This document shows positions 35,278 to 44,530 of a stretch of 64,000 nt of DNA, piece after piece. Made by a program: the position numbers and the translations under genes. The notes beneath the pieces were generated by a model. It searched no databases. It was not told where the DNA came from and worked only from the letters and a program-made list of their open reading frames with translations. Source of the DNA: Clostridium sp. (GTDB lineage: Bacteria; Bacillota; Clostridia; Clostridiales; Clostridiaceae); the NCBI GenBank assembly GCA_018372555.1, contig JAHAIU010000001.1, positions 1-64,000 on the forward strand. The letters are read 5' to 3'. Each line of letters starts with the position of its first letter. The first letter of the stretch is position 1.

Positions 35278-37920
35278 TTAATTTAACGCTTCTATTCTAA
35301 CTAAAACAGCATCTAACATTTCTTGATACTTTTCTCTCTTTTGTTTTTCTCCATCAATTACTGCTTGAGGTGCTTTAGCTACGAATCCTTGATTAGAAAG
35401 CTTTTTATCTATTCTTTCTACTTCACCTTCTAATTTCTTCTTTTCTTTATTTAATCTTTCAAGTTCCTTTTCCTTATCTACTAAATCAAGTAAAGGCATA
35501 AATAATTCTCCACCTTTAACAACTAGTGACACAGCATTTTCAGGAACTTCATTTTTATTATCAATAAATACTACTTCTGATGCAGATGCTAATTTTTCTA
35601 TATAGTTAACTCCTAAAGTAAAGGCTTCCTTAGCTTCAGTTGTAGTATGAGCTATAACCTTAGCCTTTCTTGAAGGTGGAACATTCATTTCTGCTCTAAC
35701 ATTTCTTAATCCCTTAATAGCTTCAATTATAAACTCCATATCTTTTTCAGCTTTTTCATCTTTCAAATCTTCACTAGCTTCTGGCCAATTAGAAACAACT
35801 ATTGATTCTCCATCTGTTAAAGTAGTGTAGATTTCTTCAGTTATAAATGGCATTACTGGATGTAGAAGCTTAAGTCCAGTTTGTAATACTGTATTTAAAA
35901 CATTATAAACTATTCCCTTAGCCTTTTCATCTTCTCCGTATAATACACCTTTAACTAATTCTATATACCAGTCACAGAATTCAGTCCACATAAAGTCATA
36001 TACTTTTTGAAGAGCAATTCCTAGTTCATATTTTTCCATGTTTTCAGTTACTTCACTAACTAAAGTATTCATTCTTGAAAGAATCCATTTATCAGCTAAA
36101 CTATATTCAGTGCAATCAGAATACTTTTCCATTACTTCCTTATCAAGATTCATCATAACGAATCTAGAAGCATTCCACATCTTGTTTGCAAAGTTTCTAG
36201 CAGCTTCAACTCTTTCAGGAATATATCTTATATCATTTCCTGGAGAGTTCCCTGTAACTAGCATAAATCTTAATGCATCAGCACCATATTCATCTATTAC
36301 TTCTAGTGGATCTACACCGTTACCTAATGATTTACTCATCTTTCTTCCTTGAGAATCTCTAATAATTCCATGAATTAATACAGTGTCAAATGGAGTTTCA
36401 TCCATGTTGTGTAATCCTGAGAATATCATTCTTGCAACCCAGAAGAAGATAATATCATATCCAGTAACTAAAACATTAGTTGGATAGAAGTATTCTAAAT
36501 CCTCAGTTTTATTTGGCCAACCTAGAGTTGAGAAAGGCCATAAAGCTGATGAGAACCAAGTATCTAATACATCTTCATCTTGATGAATGTGCTTAGATCC
36601 ACACTTTGGACAAACATCTGGAGCATCAACCTCAACTATAATTTCTCTACAATCATCACAGTACCAAACTGGAATTCTATGTCCCCACCATAATTGTCTT
36701 GAAATACACCAATCTTGAATGTTTTCCATCCAGTTAAAGTATATCTTATCAAATCTTTCAGGAACAAACTTAGTTTGCTTATTTTTAACTATATCTATAG
36801 CTGGCTTTGCCAAAGACTCCATCTTAACATACCATTGTTTTGATATAATTGGCTCTATAACTGTATTACATCTATCGTGAGTTCCTACATTATGAGTATG
36901 AGGCTTAACCTTAACTAATAATCCTAAATCTTCAAGATCCTTAACCATTTGCTTTCTTGCTTCATATCTATCTAAACCTTGATACTTTCCACCTAATTCA
37001 TTAATAACTCCATGATCATCCATAACTCTAATTTGAGGTAAGTTGTGTCTAAGTCCTACTTGGAAGTCATTAGGATCGTGAGCTGGAGTAATTTTAACAG
37101 CACCAGTTCCAAATTCAATATCAACATAATCATCTGCAACTATTGGAATTTCTCTATCAGTAAGAGGTAATTTTATTGTTTTACCTACTAAATGCTTAAA
37201 TCTATCATCATTAGGATTAACAGCTACTGCAGTATCTCCAAGTAAAGTTTCTGGTCTTGTAGTTGCTATTTCTAAATTTCCACTACCATCTGCTAATGGA
37301 TAATTAATATGCCAGAAGAATCCATCTTGCTCTTCATATTCAATTTCAGCATCTGAAAGTGCTGTAGAACACTTTGGACACCAGTTAGTTATTCTATTTC
37401 CTTGATATATTAAACCTTCATTATATAATTTAACAAAAACTGTTCTAACAGCCTTATTTAAATTTTCATCCATAGTAAAGGCTTCTCTTGAGAAATCGCA
37501 AGAAACACCCATCTTTTTAAGCTGATTTCTTATAGTTCCTCTATATTCATCTGCCCATTCCCAAACTTTTTCAAGGAATGCTTCTCTACCCATTTCCTTT
37601 TTAACTAAACCTTCTTTTAAAAGTTCATTTTCCACCTTAACTTCTGTTGCAATTGAAGCATGGTCTTGTCCTGGAAGCCATAAAGTAGAATATCCTTGCA
37701 TTCTCTTAAATCTTATAAGCATATCTTGAAGTGTATTATCAAGAGCATGACCTAAGTGAAGCTTACCTGTTATATTTGGTGGTGGCATAACTATTGAAAA
37801 TGGCTTCTTATTTTTATCTACTACTGGTGTAAAGTACTTCTTTTCTTCCCAAAGTTTATAAATTCTTTCTTCAAAGTCTTTTGGGCTATAAGTTGTGGCT
37901 AAGTTTTTCTTTTCTGACAT
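35278..37920 (-). CDS. valS: Valyl-tRNA synthetase
   Basis: The 880-residue class I synthetase charges tRNA-Val. It has the HIGH-type motif [15 protein letters not shown] (HLGH at 55-58), the editing domain ([38 protein letters not shown]), the KMSKS loop [14 protein letters not shown], the zinc-ribbon-like [20 protein letters not shown] insert and the C-terminal coiled-coil arm ([20 protein letters not shown]). Expression is controlled by the T-box leader immediately upstream. Confidence 0.98.
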   Translation of the reverse strand: MSEKKNLATTYSPKDFEERIYKLWEEKKYFTPVVDKNKKPFSIVMPPPNITGKLHLGHALDNTLQDMLIRFKRMQGYSTLWLPGQDHASIATEVKVENELLKEGLVKKEMGREAFLEKVWEWADEYRGTIRNQLKKMGVSCDFSREAFTMDENLNKAVRTVFVKLYNEGLIYQGNRITNWCPKCSTALSDAEIEYEEQDGFFWHINYPLADGSGNLEIATTRPETLLGDTAVAVNPNDDRFKHLVGKTIKLPLTDREIPIVADDYVDIEFGTGAVKITPAHDPNDFQVGLRHNLPQIRVMDDHGVINELGGKYQGLDRYEARKQMVKDLEDLGLLVKVKPHTHNVGTHDRCNTVIEPIISKQWYVKMESLAKPAIDIVKNKQTKFVPERFDKIYFNWMENIQDWCISRQLWWGHRIPVWYCDDCREIIVEVDAPDVCPKCGSKHIHQDEDVLDTWFSSALWPFSTLGWPNKTEDLEYFYPTNVLVTGYDIIFFWVARMIFSGLHNMDETPFDTVLIHGIIRDSQGRKMSKSLGNGVDPLEVIDEYGADALRFMLVTGNSPGNDIRYIPERVEAARNFANKMWNASRFVMMNLDKEVMEKYSDCTEYSLADKWILSRMNTLVSEVTENMEKYELGIALQKVYDFMWTEFCDWYIELVKGVLYGEDEKAKGIVYNVLNTVLQTGLKLLHPVMPFITEEIYTTLTDGESIVVSNWPEASEDLKDEKAEKDMEFIIEAIKGLRNVRAEMNVPPSRKAKVIAHTTTEAKEAFTLGVNYIEKLASASEVVFIDNKNEVPENAVSLVVKGGELFMPLLDLVDKEKELERLNKEKKKLEGEVERIDKKLSNQGFVAKAPQAVIDGEKQKREKYQEMLDAVLVRIEALN

Positions 37921-37977
37921 ATCTAATTCCTCCTATATAAAAATAATAATTGTAATTAAATTCATTATTTTAAGCAA

Positions 37978-38228
37978 TAAAAAAGAGACCTCCTCATAAA
38001 AGGACGAAGTCTCGCGGTACCACCTTTTTTCTTAATATATAAAATATTAAGCTCTTTATATAATAACGACCAAGTCAGCCGCCTTTACCTACTTAGTTTC
38101 AGTAAAGATGCTCAAAAGCTACCTTCAGGATACTTTAATATAGAAGGCTTTCAGCCCATGACCTTCATTCTCTTAATATACAGTATTCCCTACTCCTCTT
38201 TATCAACGCTTTTAAAATATGATTTTTA
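37978..38228 (-). promoter_or_regulatory. T-box riboswitch of valS
   Basis: The 250-base leader contains the Stem I start AAAGAGGAGTAGGGAA, a GGCTGAAAGCC hairpin, the likely specifier codon GUA (valine; complement at 38120-38122 in TGAAGGTAGCTTT), the invariant T-box TGGTACCGCG (38013-38022) and a terminator GAGAC...GTCTC followed by TTTTTT (37984-38013). Uncharged tRNA-Val should stabilise the antiterminator and let valS be read. The order of elements is canonical; the exact specifier position is by eye. Confidence 0.93.
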
Positions 38229-38235
38229 AGGCTAT

Positions 38236-38262
38236 ATTATACCATATTATTATTTTTGTCAA
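38236..38262 (-). promoter_or_regulatory. Promoter of the valS T-box leader
   Basis: On the reverse strand TTGACA (38257-38262) and TATAAT (38236-38241) are separated by 15 bases, compensated by an extended -10 (TGGTATAAT). Confidence 0.7.
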
Positions 38263-38443
38263 TAATATTGATAGACTTATTATAATTTAATTTTCTTTCT
38301 TTACAAAATTAAATAAGCTAGTATATATGTTTTAATAAATAAATTGCGCTTTAATGTTTTATAACATATGAATCCTTTTATTGTTTGTATATCCTATAAA
38401 TTCTTGCTTCAATCATTCATTAATAATTGATAAAACCTCCAGT

Positions 38444-38472
38444 AAAAAAGGAGCTGCGATAGCCCCTTTTTT
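38444..38472. terminator. Terminator of the 42-residue protein gene
   Basis: AAAAAAGGAGCT-GCGAT-AGCCCCTTTTTT forms a hairpin that begins at the stop codon of the small reverse-strand gene. Confidence 0.8.
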
Positions 38473-38599
38473 AACTGAAGGTTTTTGGAGTAAATTCATT
38501 GCTCTTAGCTTTTGGTTCTCCAAAAGCTGCTTTAACACTTTCTACTTGAGGATTATGATTTACGTGCTTCTTATTACTATTTTTAGGTTTCTTACTCAT
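38471..38599 (-). CDS. Small hydrophilic protein, 42 residues
   Basis: An ATG at 38599 with CTTGGAGGTGAAAGAA upstream opens a 42-codon frame: MSKKPKNSNKKHVNHNPQVE, then SVKAAFGEPKAKSNEFTPKT, FS, stop. A terminator begins at the stop codon, which argues strongly that this is a real gene despite its size. It is basic and without membrane segments. The NHNPxxxSVK stretch resembles that of the 54-residue protein at 9392-9556. Family and function are unknown; abundant small basic proteins of this sort are often spore-associated. Confidence 0.72.
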   Translation of the reverse strand: MSKKPKNSNKKHVNHNPQVESVKAAFGEPKAKSNEFTPKTFS

Positions 38600-38652
38600 T
38601 TCTTTCACCTCCAAGATAATCTTATCTTATGTAAAAGAAATTTTATTATGTA

Positions 38653-39597
38653 TTAACTTTCTATCCAATTAATATCCTTCATAAATTCATGAACGTACTC
38701 TTCACTCATATTAGGATTTATTGTTTCTTCATGTATTATAGTAATTACTGACATTGCTATTGCATACTTAACAGTATCAATTAATGATAATTTTTTTAGA
38801 TATCCATAGCCAATACCTGCTACAAATGAATCTCCAGCTCCTGTTACATTTTTTACTGAAATTCCTGTAGTTTTAATTTTTCCTTCTTCAGAATTATTTT
38901 TATAATATATTCCATCTGCATCTAAGCTTATAAAGACATTAGTTACTCCTTGCTCTAAGAAGTAATCACAAGCTCTCTTTATATCCTCATCATTATTTAT
39001 CTTGAATCCACATAAAACCTCTGCTTCTAATCTGTTAGGCTTTATTGTATGAAAATACTTAACTAAATGTTTTATTTTGCTTGCTTTACTTGCAGATACA
39101 GGATCTAAAATAAACTTTGTATCTTTAGAATACTTTTTTAAAATATGCTCTAATAATTCTGGATGATCTGAGTCTACAACCATATATTCAGCATTTCTTA
39201 TTATTTCAGCCTTACTATCAATAAAATCAGAATCAATTTTATTTAAGCACTCCATATCTACTATTGCAGATTCCATTTCACCTTTTTCATTTAAAACAGC
39301 CATATAAGTAGGAGTATACTCATCTTCTAAGATAAGTGAGTGTTCCATATTATATCCTATTTCTTTAGAGTTATTTAAAATATTCTTTCCTTGGTCATCT
39401 CCCCCTAATACAGATATAAAACTAGTATTAACATTAACTCTTGCTAAATTTTCTGCTATATTTCTGCATACCCCACCTAGAGAAATCTTAATATTGCCAG
39501 GTATAGAATCTCTACTATTATATTTTCTTCTGCTAAAACCTATAATATCGACGATTGATGCCCCTAATACTAATATATATGGATCATTTTTATACAT
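38653..39597 (-). CDS. PfkB-family carbohydrate kinase
   Basis: The 314-residue protein has both PfkB signatures: SLGGVCRNIAENLARVNVNT near residue 42 and KNVTGAGDSFVAGIGYGYL, whose Asp is the catalytic base, near 255. PsuK-like pseudouridine kinases and ribokinase-type enzymes share this pattern; ILVLGASIVDIIGFS at the start resembles the PsuK group. The substrate cannot be settled. The ATG at 39597 has GGGAGAGATGGT upstream; an extension of 20 codons has no better site. No sugar transporter is adjacent. Confidence 0.8.
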   Translation of the reverse strand: MYKNDPYILVLGASIVDIIGFSRRKYNSRDSIPGNIKISLGGVCRNIAENLARVNVNTSFISVLGGDDQGKNILNNSKEIGYNMEHSLILEDEYTPTYMAVLNEKGEMESAIVDMECLNKIDSDFIDSKAEIIRNAEYMVVDSDHPELLEHILKKYSKDTKFILDPVSASKASKIKHLVKYFHTIKPNRLEAEVLCGFKINNDEDIKRACDYFLEQGVTNVFISLDADGIYYKNNSEEGKIKTTGISVKNVTGAGDSFVAGIGYGYLKKLSLIDTVKYAIAMSVITIIHEETINPNMSEEYVHEFMKDINWIES

Positions 39598-39686
39598 ACC
39601 ATCTCTCCCACTCTTAAAATCCGTTAAAAAACATAAATCCATTATATTAAATAACATAAAAAAAATAAAGTTATTTTTAAAAATTT

Positions 39687-39693
39687 TGTCGAA
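39687..39693 (+). promoter_or_regulatory. Candidate Spo0A box
   Basis: TGTCGAA in the context ATTTTGTCGAATTTT matches the 0A box TGNCGAA exactly, in the divergent space between the PfkB gene and the TPR gene. A seven-base match can arise by chance. Confidence 0.3.
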
Positions 39694-39811
39694 TTTTAAA
39701 AATTGATAATTACATATAAAATTACCATTTTATAATTACTTACATATATTGAATATTACAAAGACTTTCTGTCAATAATTTAATTAAAATATTCTTAAGA
39801 TGGAGGATTTT

Positions 39812-40177
39812 ATGAATTATTTTAATGAAGGAAATATGTATTATAATTTAAAAGATTATTCAAAAGCAATAGATTATTATAAACTATCCATTGAAAATGA
39901 AGATAATGTTGCTTGCTCATATTATAATTCTGGAGTTTGTTATATAAAGCTAAAAAACTTCGATAAAGCTATAGAACTTATAAAAAAAGCAATACTTATT
40001 CAACAAGAAAGTAAGTATTATTTTAATCTTGCCTATTGTTATGCAATGAAAGAAAACGTAAAAAAAGCATTAATTTATTTCAATATGGCCTGGTCATTAG
40101 ACTCAACTGATATTGACTGTGAAAAAGCAATAAATCTTATTATGGCAAAAAATAAAAAGTGGGACATATCAAATTAA
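39812..40177 (+). CDS. TPR-repeat protein
   Basis: The 121-residue protein consists of about three tetratricopeptide repeats: NEGNMYYNLKDYSKAIDYYK, SYYNSGVCYIKLKNFDKAIE and YYFNLAYCYAMKENVKKALI with the typical small residues and aromatic positions. It should be a cytoplasmic scaffold or adaptor. The ATG at 39812 has TGGAGGATTTT upstream. It stands alone, followed by two hairpins; partners are not evident. Confidence 0.75.
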   Translation: MNYFNEGNMYYNLKDYSKAIDYYKLSIENEDNVACSYYNSGVCYIKLKNFDKAIELIKKAILIQQESKYYFNLAYCYAMKENVKKALIYFNMAWSLDSTDIDCEKAINLIMAKNKKWDISN

Positions 40178-40181
40178 AAAT

Positions 40182-40245
40182 TCCAATAATATAAGTTTTC
40201 TCGGCACTAAATGAAAGTGGACTAACTCATATTATTAGAATTTTT
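40182..40245 (+). terminator. Imperfect terminator-like hairpin after the TPR gene
   Basis: TTCCAATAATATAAGT and ACTCATATTATTAGAA pair with two mismatches around a loop of about 26 bases, followed by TTTTTTAT. Confidence 0.5.
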
Positions 40246-40300
40246 TATATTATTTCTAATTATATTTTAATCCTAAAATTTTATCTACAACTTAATATAG

Positions 40301-40401
40301 AAAAACCCTCTATTTTTTAAATAGGGGGTTTTCATAAAATTTAGTAATTCTTAAAGAATTACATCCTTAATTGTTCATTATCCATTGTTAATTTTTAATT
40401 A
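40301..40401. repeat. Dispersed repeat copy with terminator
   Basis: A hairpin AAAAACCCTCTATTT/AAATAGGGGGTTTT (40301-40333) is followed by TTTAGTAATTCTTAAAGAAT, TACATCC and TTCATTATCCATTGTTAATT, the repeat-family core. It ends right at the stop of the transglutaminase gene and serves as its terminator region. Confidence 0.7.
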
Positions 40402-41472
40402 TTATTTCCATTCTCCTGCTATTTCAGCATTTATATGATCCTTATCAAAGTCACTATTATCAAAATAATTTCCTGATAAATAGAATGTTGGATCTACATT
40501 TATCCATATTCCCTCATCTTCTAAATATGCTTGATTCCAAGCGTGAGGTCCATAGTTTTGACCATCAAAGGCATCTCCAGTAACTATTCTGCTACCTATT
40601 CCTATAGCTCTTGACATTGCAACATAGAGGCAAGCATAATCAAAACAAATACCACTTCTAGTGTTATAAGCTTCTAAAGCTCCACTATTAGTTACACCCT
40701 CTCTGCCTAATGCTTTTTCTGCTTTATCAAAATCATATTTTACATTTGATCCTACCCAGGCATAAATTCTTTCTGCTTTTTCTCTATCAGATTTAGCACC
40801 TGCCGTAATCTCTTTTGCTTTATCATCTATTTCCTTAGAGGATTTAATTCCCTCCTCCAATGTAACTCCATTATAGTATATTATTACATTTGAATTAGCT
40901 GGAATATACTCTTTAAAATCATTATATGATAAGACAGGCTTATTAATAGACACCATTTCGTTAAGTTTACTATATCCGCTAATATTATTGAAAATATCTA
41001 TATCAGAATTTCTTCCAAATGTATAATTGTAAGTTATAATTCCCATAAACATAATTAGTATTACTACTAATCCTTTTAGGAAACCAAATAGAGTAGAAAA
41101 TAAAACTATTCTTACTTTTCCTCGACTTAGCAAAATCTTATAGGCCTTACTAAGAGGATTACTTAATAGTGATAATATAAAATAAAAAACAGCTTGAATT
41201 ATAGCAAATATAACTCCAAGTGCTAATGCTTTTACTATATTATTATTAAGTATTGAAAACTCTGGGTTATTACTTGCAAACTTTAATATAGCTAAATAAA
41301 TATCCTCTAAATTTAGTAACATTATTAGAAATGTTATAAATATAGAAAAATAATATATTAATCTTTTTAAAGAGTATACTGCACTTTCTTCTTCTAGTGA
41401 ACCTTGGATACTATCTTTTATAGAAAAAAGTAATAGTAAACCACATATTATATATGGTAAATACTCTAGCAT
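40402..41472 (-). CDS. Membrane-bound transglutaminase-like protein
   Basis: The 356-residue protein has four predicted membrane spans in the first 150 residues (about 3-18, 38-54, 80-103, 122-148), then a transglutaminase-like domain with the triad Cys276 (RSGICFDYA), His310 (GPHAWNQAYL) and Asp327 (INVDPTF). By analogy the domain would act outside the membrane as a cysteine protease or amidase rather than a crosslinker. An upstream recX and downstream repeats give no functional hint. Substrate unknown. Confidence 0.8.
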   Translation of the reverse strand: MLEYLPYIICGLLLLFSIKDSIQGSLEEESAVYSLKRLIYYFSIFITFLIMLLNLEDIYLAILKFASNNPEFSILNNNIVKALALGVIFAIIQAVFYFILSLLSNPLSKAYKILLSRGKVRIVLFSTLFGFLKGLVVILIMFMGIITYNYTFGRNSDIDIFNNISGYSKLNEMVSINKPVLSYNDFKEYIPANSNVIIYYNGVTLEEGIKSSKEIDDKAKEITAGAKSDREKAERIYAWVGSNVKYDFDKAEKALGREGVTNSGALEAYNTRSGICFDYACLYVAMSRAIGIGSRIVTGDAFDGQNYGPHAWNQAYLEDEGIWINVDPTFYLSGNYFDNSDFDKDHINAEIAGEWK

Positions 41473-41489
41473 AGTACTATCTCCTTTAT

Positions 41490-42125
41490 TTATATATCTT
41501 CTTGGTTAGTTATTTTTCTTACAACATAGGAAACTGTATCGTAGCTATATCCCTTAGATAATAAAAACCTAAATAATTTCTGTGATAATTTATACTTATC
41601 ATCTTCTCTTTTAGCTATTACATTATATTTTTTAATAGCAATATTGTAAGCATTATCTCTTTCAACTTCTTCATCTATATTAGATATACTACTCTCTATA
41701 ATATCTTCGCTTATACCCTTTTTAATTAAGTCATACTTAATCTTACTTTTTCCTTGAGTTCTATTTTTATCTTTTATATAAAGTTTTGCAAAATTATTAT
41801 CATTAATGAATCCATATTCTTTTAAAAATTCAATGGATTTTTCTATTGAATCTTTATCATAGCCTTTAAGTAAAAGTTTATCTTTTAGTTCTTTTTCACT
41901 TTTATACGTCTTTTCAACTATCCTTAAGGCAGCACTTTTGCATTTTAGATAATTATCTTTTTTAGCAATTTCCTCTATTCTTTCAATATTAATAGATTCA
42001 TTAGTCTTAAGTCCCTCTTTATAAACTAATTCACTATCTAAAGAAAAAGCATATTCATGATCAACATATACATTTACTCTATTTTTATTTCTCTTTTGTA
42101 CTTCAATCTTTGTTATTGTATTCAT
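41490..42125 (-). CDS. recX: Regulatory protein RecX
   Basis: RecX binds RecA filaments and limits recombinase activity. The 211-residue protein has the repeated three-helix modules of the family: SAALRIVEKTYKSEKELKDK, YGFINDNNFAKLYIKDKNR and the late RFLLSKGYSYDTVSYVVRKI. The ATG at 42125 has GGAGATAATT upstream. It lies between an M16 peptidase and the transglutaminase gene, all on one strand with gaps of about 16 bases, so co-transcription is likely; recA is not in the window. Confidence 0.9.
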   Translation of the reverse strand: MNTITKIEVQKRNKNRVNVYVDHEYAFSLDSELVYKEGLKTNESINIERIEEIAKKDNYLKCKSAALRIVEKTYKSEKELKDKLLLKGYDKDSIEKSIEFLKEYGFINDNNFAKLYIKDKNRTQGKSKIKYDLIKKGISEDIIESSISNIDEEVERDNAYNIAIKKYNVIAKREDDKYKLSQKLFRFLLSKGYSYDTVSYVVRKITNQEDI

Positions 42126-42141
42126 AATTATCTCCAATTTA

Positions 42142-43380
42142 TTAAGATCTTAGTATATGAACTGTAGGATTTTCTAATACCTTTTTAGACACTTCATTAA
42201 TTTTATTAATATCTAAAGTATGAAGCTTATTCATATCCTCTACAAATTCATAAAAATTCTCTCCATCTAATCCTTGATGAAGAATATAGTTACATAATTC
42301 AGCTGGATCTTCTAAAGTTGATATTACTGCTGTTTTATGAACCTTTTTCATAAGCTCTAGATGTCTTTCTCCAATTTCTAATTTTCCACTTTTAACATCA
42401 TCAATAGTTTCATCTATAGCTTCAATAGCAGAACTTAAATCTTCCTCTGCTACTGCAGTGTAGATATATAAAGTCTTAACGTAATTAGTCATATCTATAC
42501 TAGTATAAATATCATAAGCTAGTCCTCTTTTTTCTCTAATTTCTCTAAATAGTAAAGAATTTGAACTTTCACCAAGCCTATGATTTAAAATTCTAAGTGG
42601 CAATTCCAACTCCTTGTCTAAATTATGAAAAGTATATAAATAAACTATTGTATTTTGTTCTATATTACTTTTTTTAGAAGTAACTATAGTATGTTTATTA
42701 TCTTCTATAATAATATTCTTCTTTTTAACTTCCCCTTTTTCCCATTTACTAAAAATCTTTTTAACTTCTTCTAAAGCATCCTTATGATCATAAGATGATA
42801 CTATAGTAACTATAGAGTTATTAGGAAGATAATATTTATTATAAAAACTTAAAAGATCTTCTCTAGAATATTTTTTAACATTTACTTCAAGTCCAGCCAC
42901 ATCATACTTTAATGGACTCTTATTAAAAGCAATTTCATTAGTTCTTTTAAAGCTTAAGTCTTCTATATCATCTTTGCTAGTTCTCATTTCAGCTAAGATA
43001 ACTCCTCTTTCCTTCTCTAATTCCTCACTATTAAACTCAGGATTTATAATCATATCTCCTAATATTTCTATTGCTTTATTTAATTCCTCTTCTAAACAGC
43101 TAACAGTGTATACAGTTGAAGTATAATCAGTATATGCATTATACTCCCCCCCTAGAAACTCTAGTTCGTCATTTAATTCCTCGTAGCTTCTTGTTGTAGT
43201 TCCTTTAAAAAGCATGTGCTCTATAAAGTGGCTAATACCTCTTTCATTATTTCCTTCATTTAATGAACCTACTTTAACTCCAATATTAATTGAAGATATT
43301 TTAGTATCTTTTTTTATAGTAATAACTTCTAAACCATTATCTAAAAAATGTTTCTTAACATCAAAATTCAATTTAAACAT
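42142..43380 (-). CDS. M16-family zinc metallopeptidase
   Basis: The product of about 412 residues has the inverted zinc motif HFIEHMLFKG (His51, Glu54, His55) with the downstream glutamate in EELEKERGVILAEM, and the C-terminal R/Y segment LLFREIREKRGLAYDIY. M16 enzymes of this size act as dimers of two-domain chains on short peptides; the closest type is the YmxG/processing-peptidase-like group. I place the start at 43380, after ATAGGTGGATGG; the in-frame ATG at 43395 is possible. Confidence 0.88.
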   Translation of the reverse strand: MFKLNFDVKKHFLDNGLEVITIKKDTKISSINIGVKVGSLNEGNNERGISHFIEHMLFKGTTTRSYEELNDELEFLGGEYNAYTDYTSTVYTVSCLEEELNKAIEILGDMIINPEFNSEELEKERGVILAEMRTSKDDIEDLSFKRTNEIAFNKSPLKYDVAGLEVNVKKYSREDLLSFYNKYYLPNNSIVTIVSSYDHKDALEEVKKIFSKWEKGEVKKKNIIIEDNKHTIVTSKKSNIEQNTIVYLYTFHNLDKELELPLRILNHRLGESSNSLLFREIREKRGLAYDIYTSIDMTNYVKTLYIYTAVAEEDLSSAIEAIDETIDDVKSGKLEIGERHLELMKKVHKTAVISTLEDPAELCNYILHQGLDGENFYEFVEDMNKLHTLDINKINEVSKKVLENPTVHILRS

Positions 43381-43855
43381 CCATCCACCTATCATCCTTC
43401 ATATTACATTGTTTAAATATAATATGAATCCTTTATAAATATAACAATAATATTATATCTATCTTTCATATAATTATCTACCTTAATAATATCTTAATAT
43501 AAAATAATGCTATTTTTACTTTACCATACAATTTATCACACTTATAATTATATATATGTTTCAATTAATTATATTAATGTAGTTTTATAATATATATTTA
43601 AATAACCAATTTACATCTTGCAATCTTATAAAGTTTTAAGTAAATAATACTTTTAAAATAAACTACATCAATTGAAATCATCGTTTTTTTGATTTTTATA
43701 TAAGTTGTCAAGTCAATTCAATTTCTTAGATATTTTTAATATAAAAAATTACTTTATAAAATGTAAAAGCTTTATTACAACTTATATATAAACTAAAAAA
43801 CTTACTACTTGAGTAAAATATTAAAATTTAAAACATTATTATAAGGAGGGCTTTT
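43381..43855. other. AT-rich intergenic region before the two-component system
   Basis: About 475 bases with no supported gene. It holds the divergent promoters of the M16 and response-regulator genes, which I could not pin down in such A/T-rich sequence. No stable hairpin or riboswitch-like structure was seen. Confidence 0.55.
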
Positions 43856-44530
43856 ATGAAAAAGAATATCTTAATAATTGAAGATGAAACTAGAATTAGA
43901 TTTCTACTTAGAGACTACTTTTTTAAAGAAGGCTTTAATATTATTGAGGCAAGTGATGGTGATGAGGGAATAAACTACTTTATGAATAGCAAAGTGGATT
44001 TAGTTATATTAGATATTATGATGCCACGAGTTGATGGAATTACTGTCCTTGAAATGATAAGAAAAGTTTCTAAAGTACCAGTAATACTTTTAACTGCAAA
44101 GGGCCAAGAAGAAGACAAATTATTTGGATATGAAATGGGTGCTGATGATTATATGACCAAACCATTTTCTCCAAAAGTATTAGTTGCAAAAGTAAAAGCT
44201 TTACTTAAGAGAACTTCTGAAGAGAGCTTTTCTAGTGAAAATGACTATAATGGTTTAACAATAAATAAATTATCTCATGAAGTTAAAATAAATAATGAAA
44301 TTATTAATTTATCTCCTAAAGAATTTGAATTACTATCTTATCTAGCAGATAATGAAGGAATAGCTTTATCTAGAGATAACATACTTGATAATGTTTGGGG
44401 CCTTGACTATTATGGAGATTTAAGAACCGTTGACACAAATATAAAAAGGCTTAGAGAAAAGCTTGGTGAAAAATCTACTTATATAATAACAGTAAGAGGA
44501 AGTGGATATAGATTTGAAGCAAAAAAATAA
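43856..44530 (+). CDS. OmpR/PhoB-family response regulator
   Basis: The 224-residue protein has a receiver domain (acidic pocket Glu9-Asp10, phosphoacceptor Asp53 in LVILDIMMPRVDG, Thr in VILLTAKG, Lys in DYMTKPFSP) and a C-terminal winged helix ending TYIITVRGSGYRFEAKK. GGAGGG lies before the ATG. Its end overlaps the kinase gene, so the pair is translationally coupled. Regulated targets are not evident. Confidence 0.95.
   Translation: MKKNILIIEDETRIRFLLRDYFFKEGFNIIEASDGDEGINYFMNSKVDLVILDIMMPRVDGITVLEMIRKVSKVPVILLTAKGQEEDKLFGYEMGADDYMTKPFSPKVLVAKVKALLKRTSEESFSSENDYNGLTINKLSHEVKINNEIINLSPKEFELLSYLADNEGIALSRDNILDNVWGLDYYGDLRTVDTNIKRLREKLGEKSTYIITVRGSGYRFEAKK

Noticed and set aside
38381..38656. 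Forward-strand frame of 91 codons downstream of the valS promoter
   Set aside because: It runs through a terminator and is antisense to a 42-residue gene with a much better ribosome binding site.
43381..43855. Hidden small gene or riboswitch before the response regulator
   Set aside because: No frame with a ribosome binding site and no stable hairpin could be found; only A/T-rich DNA.
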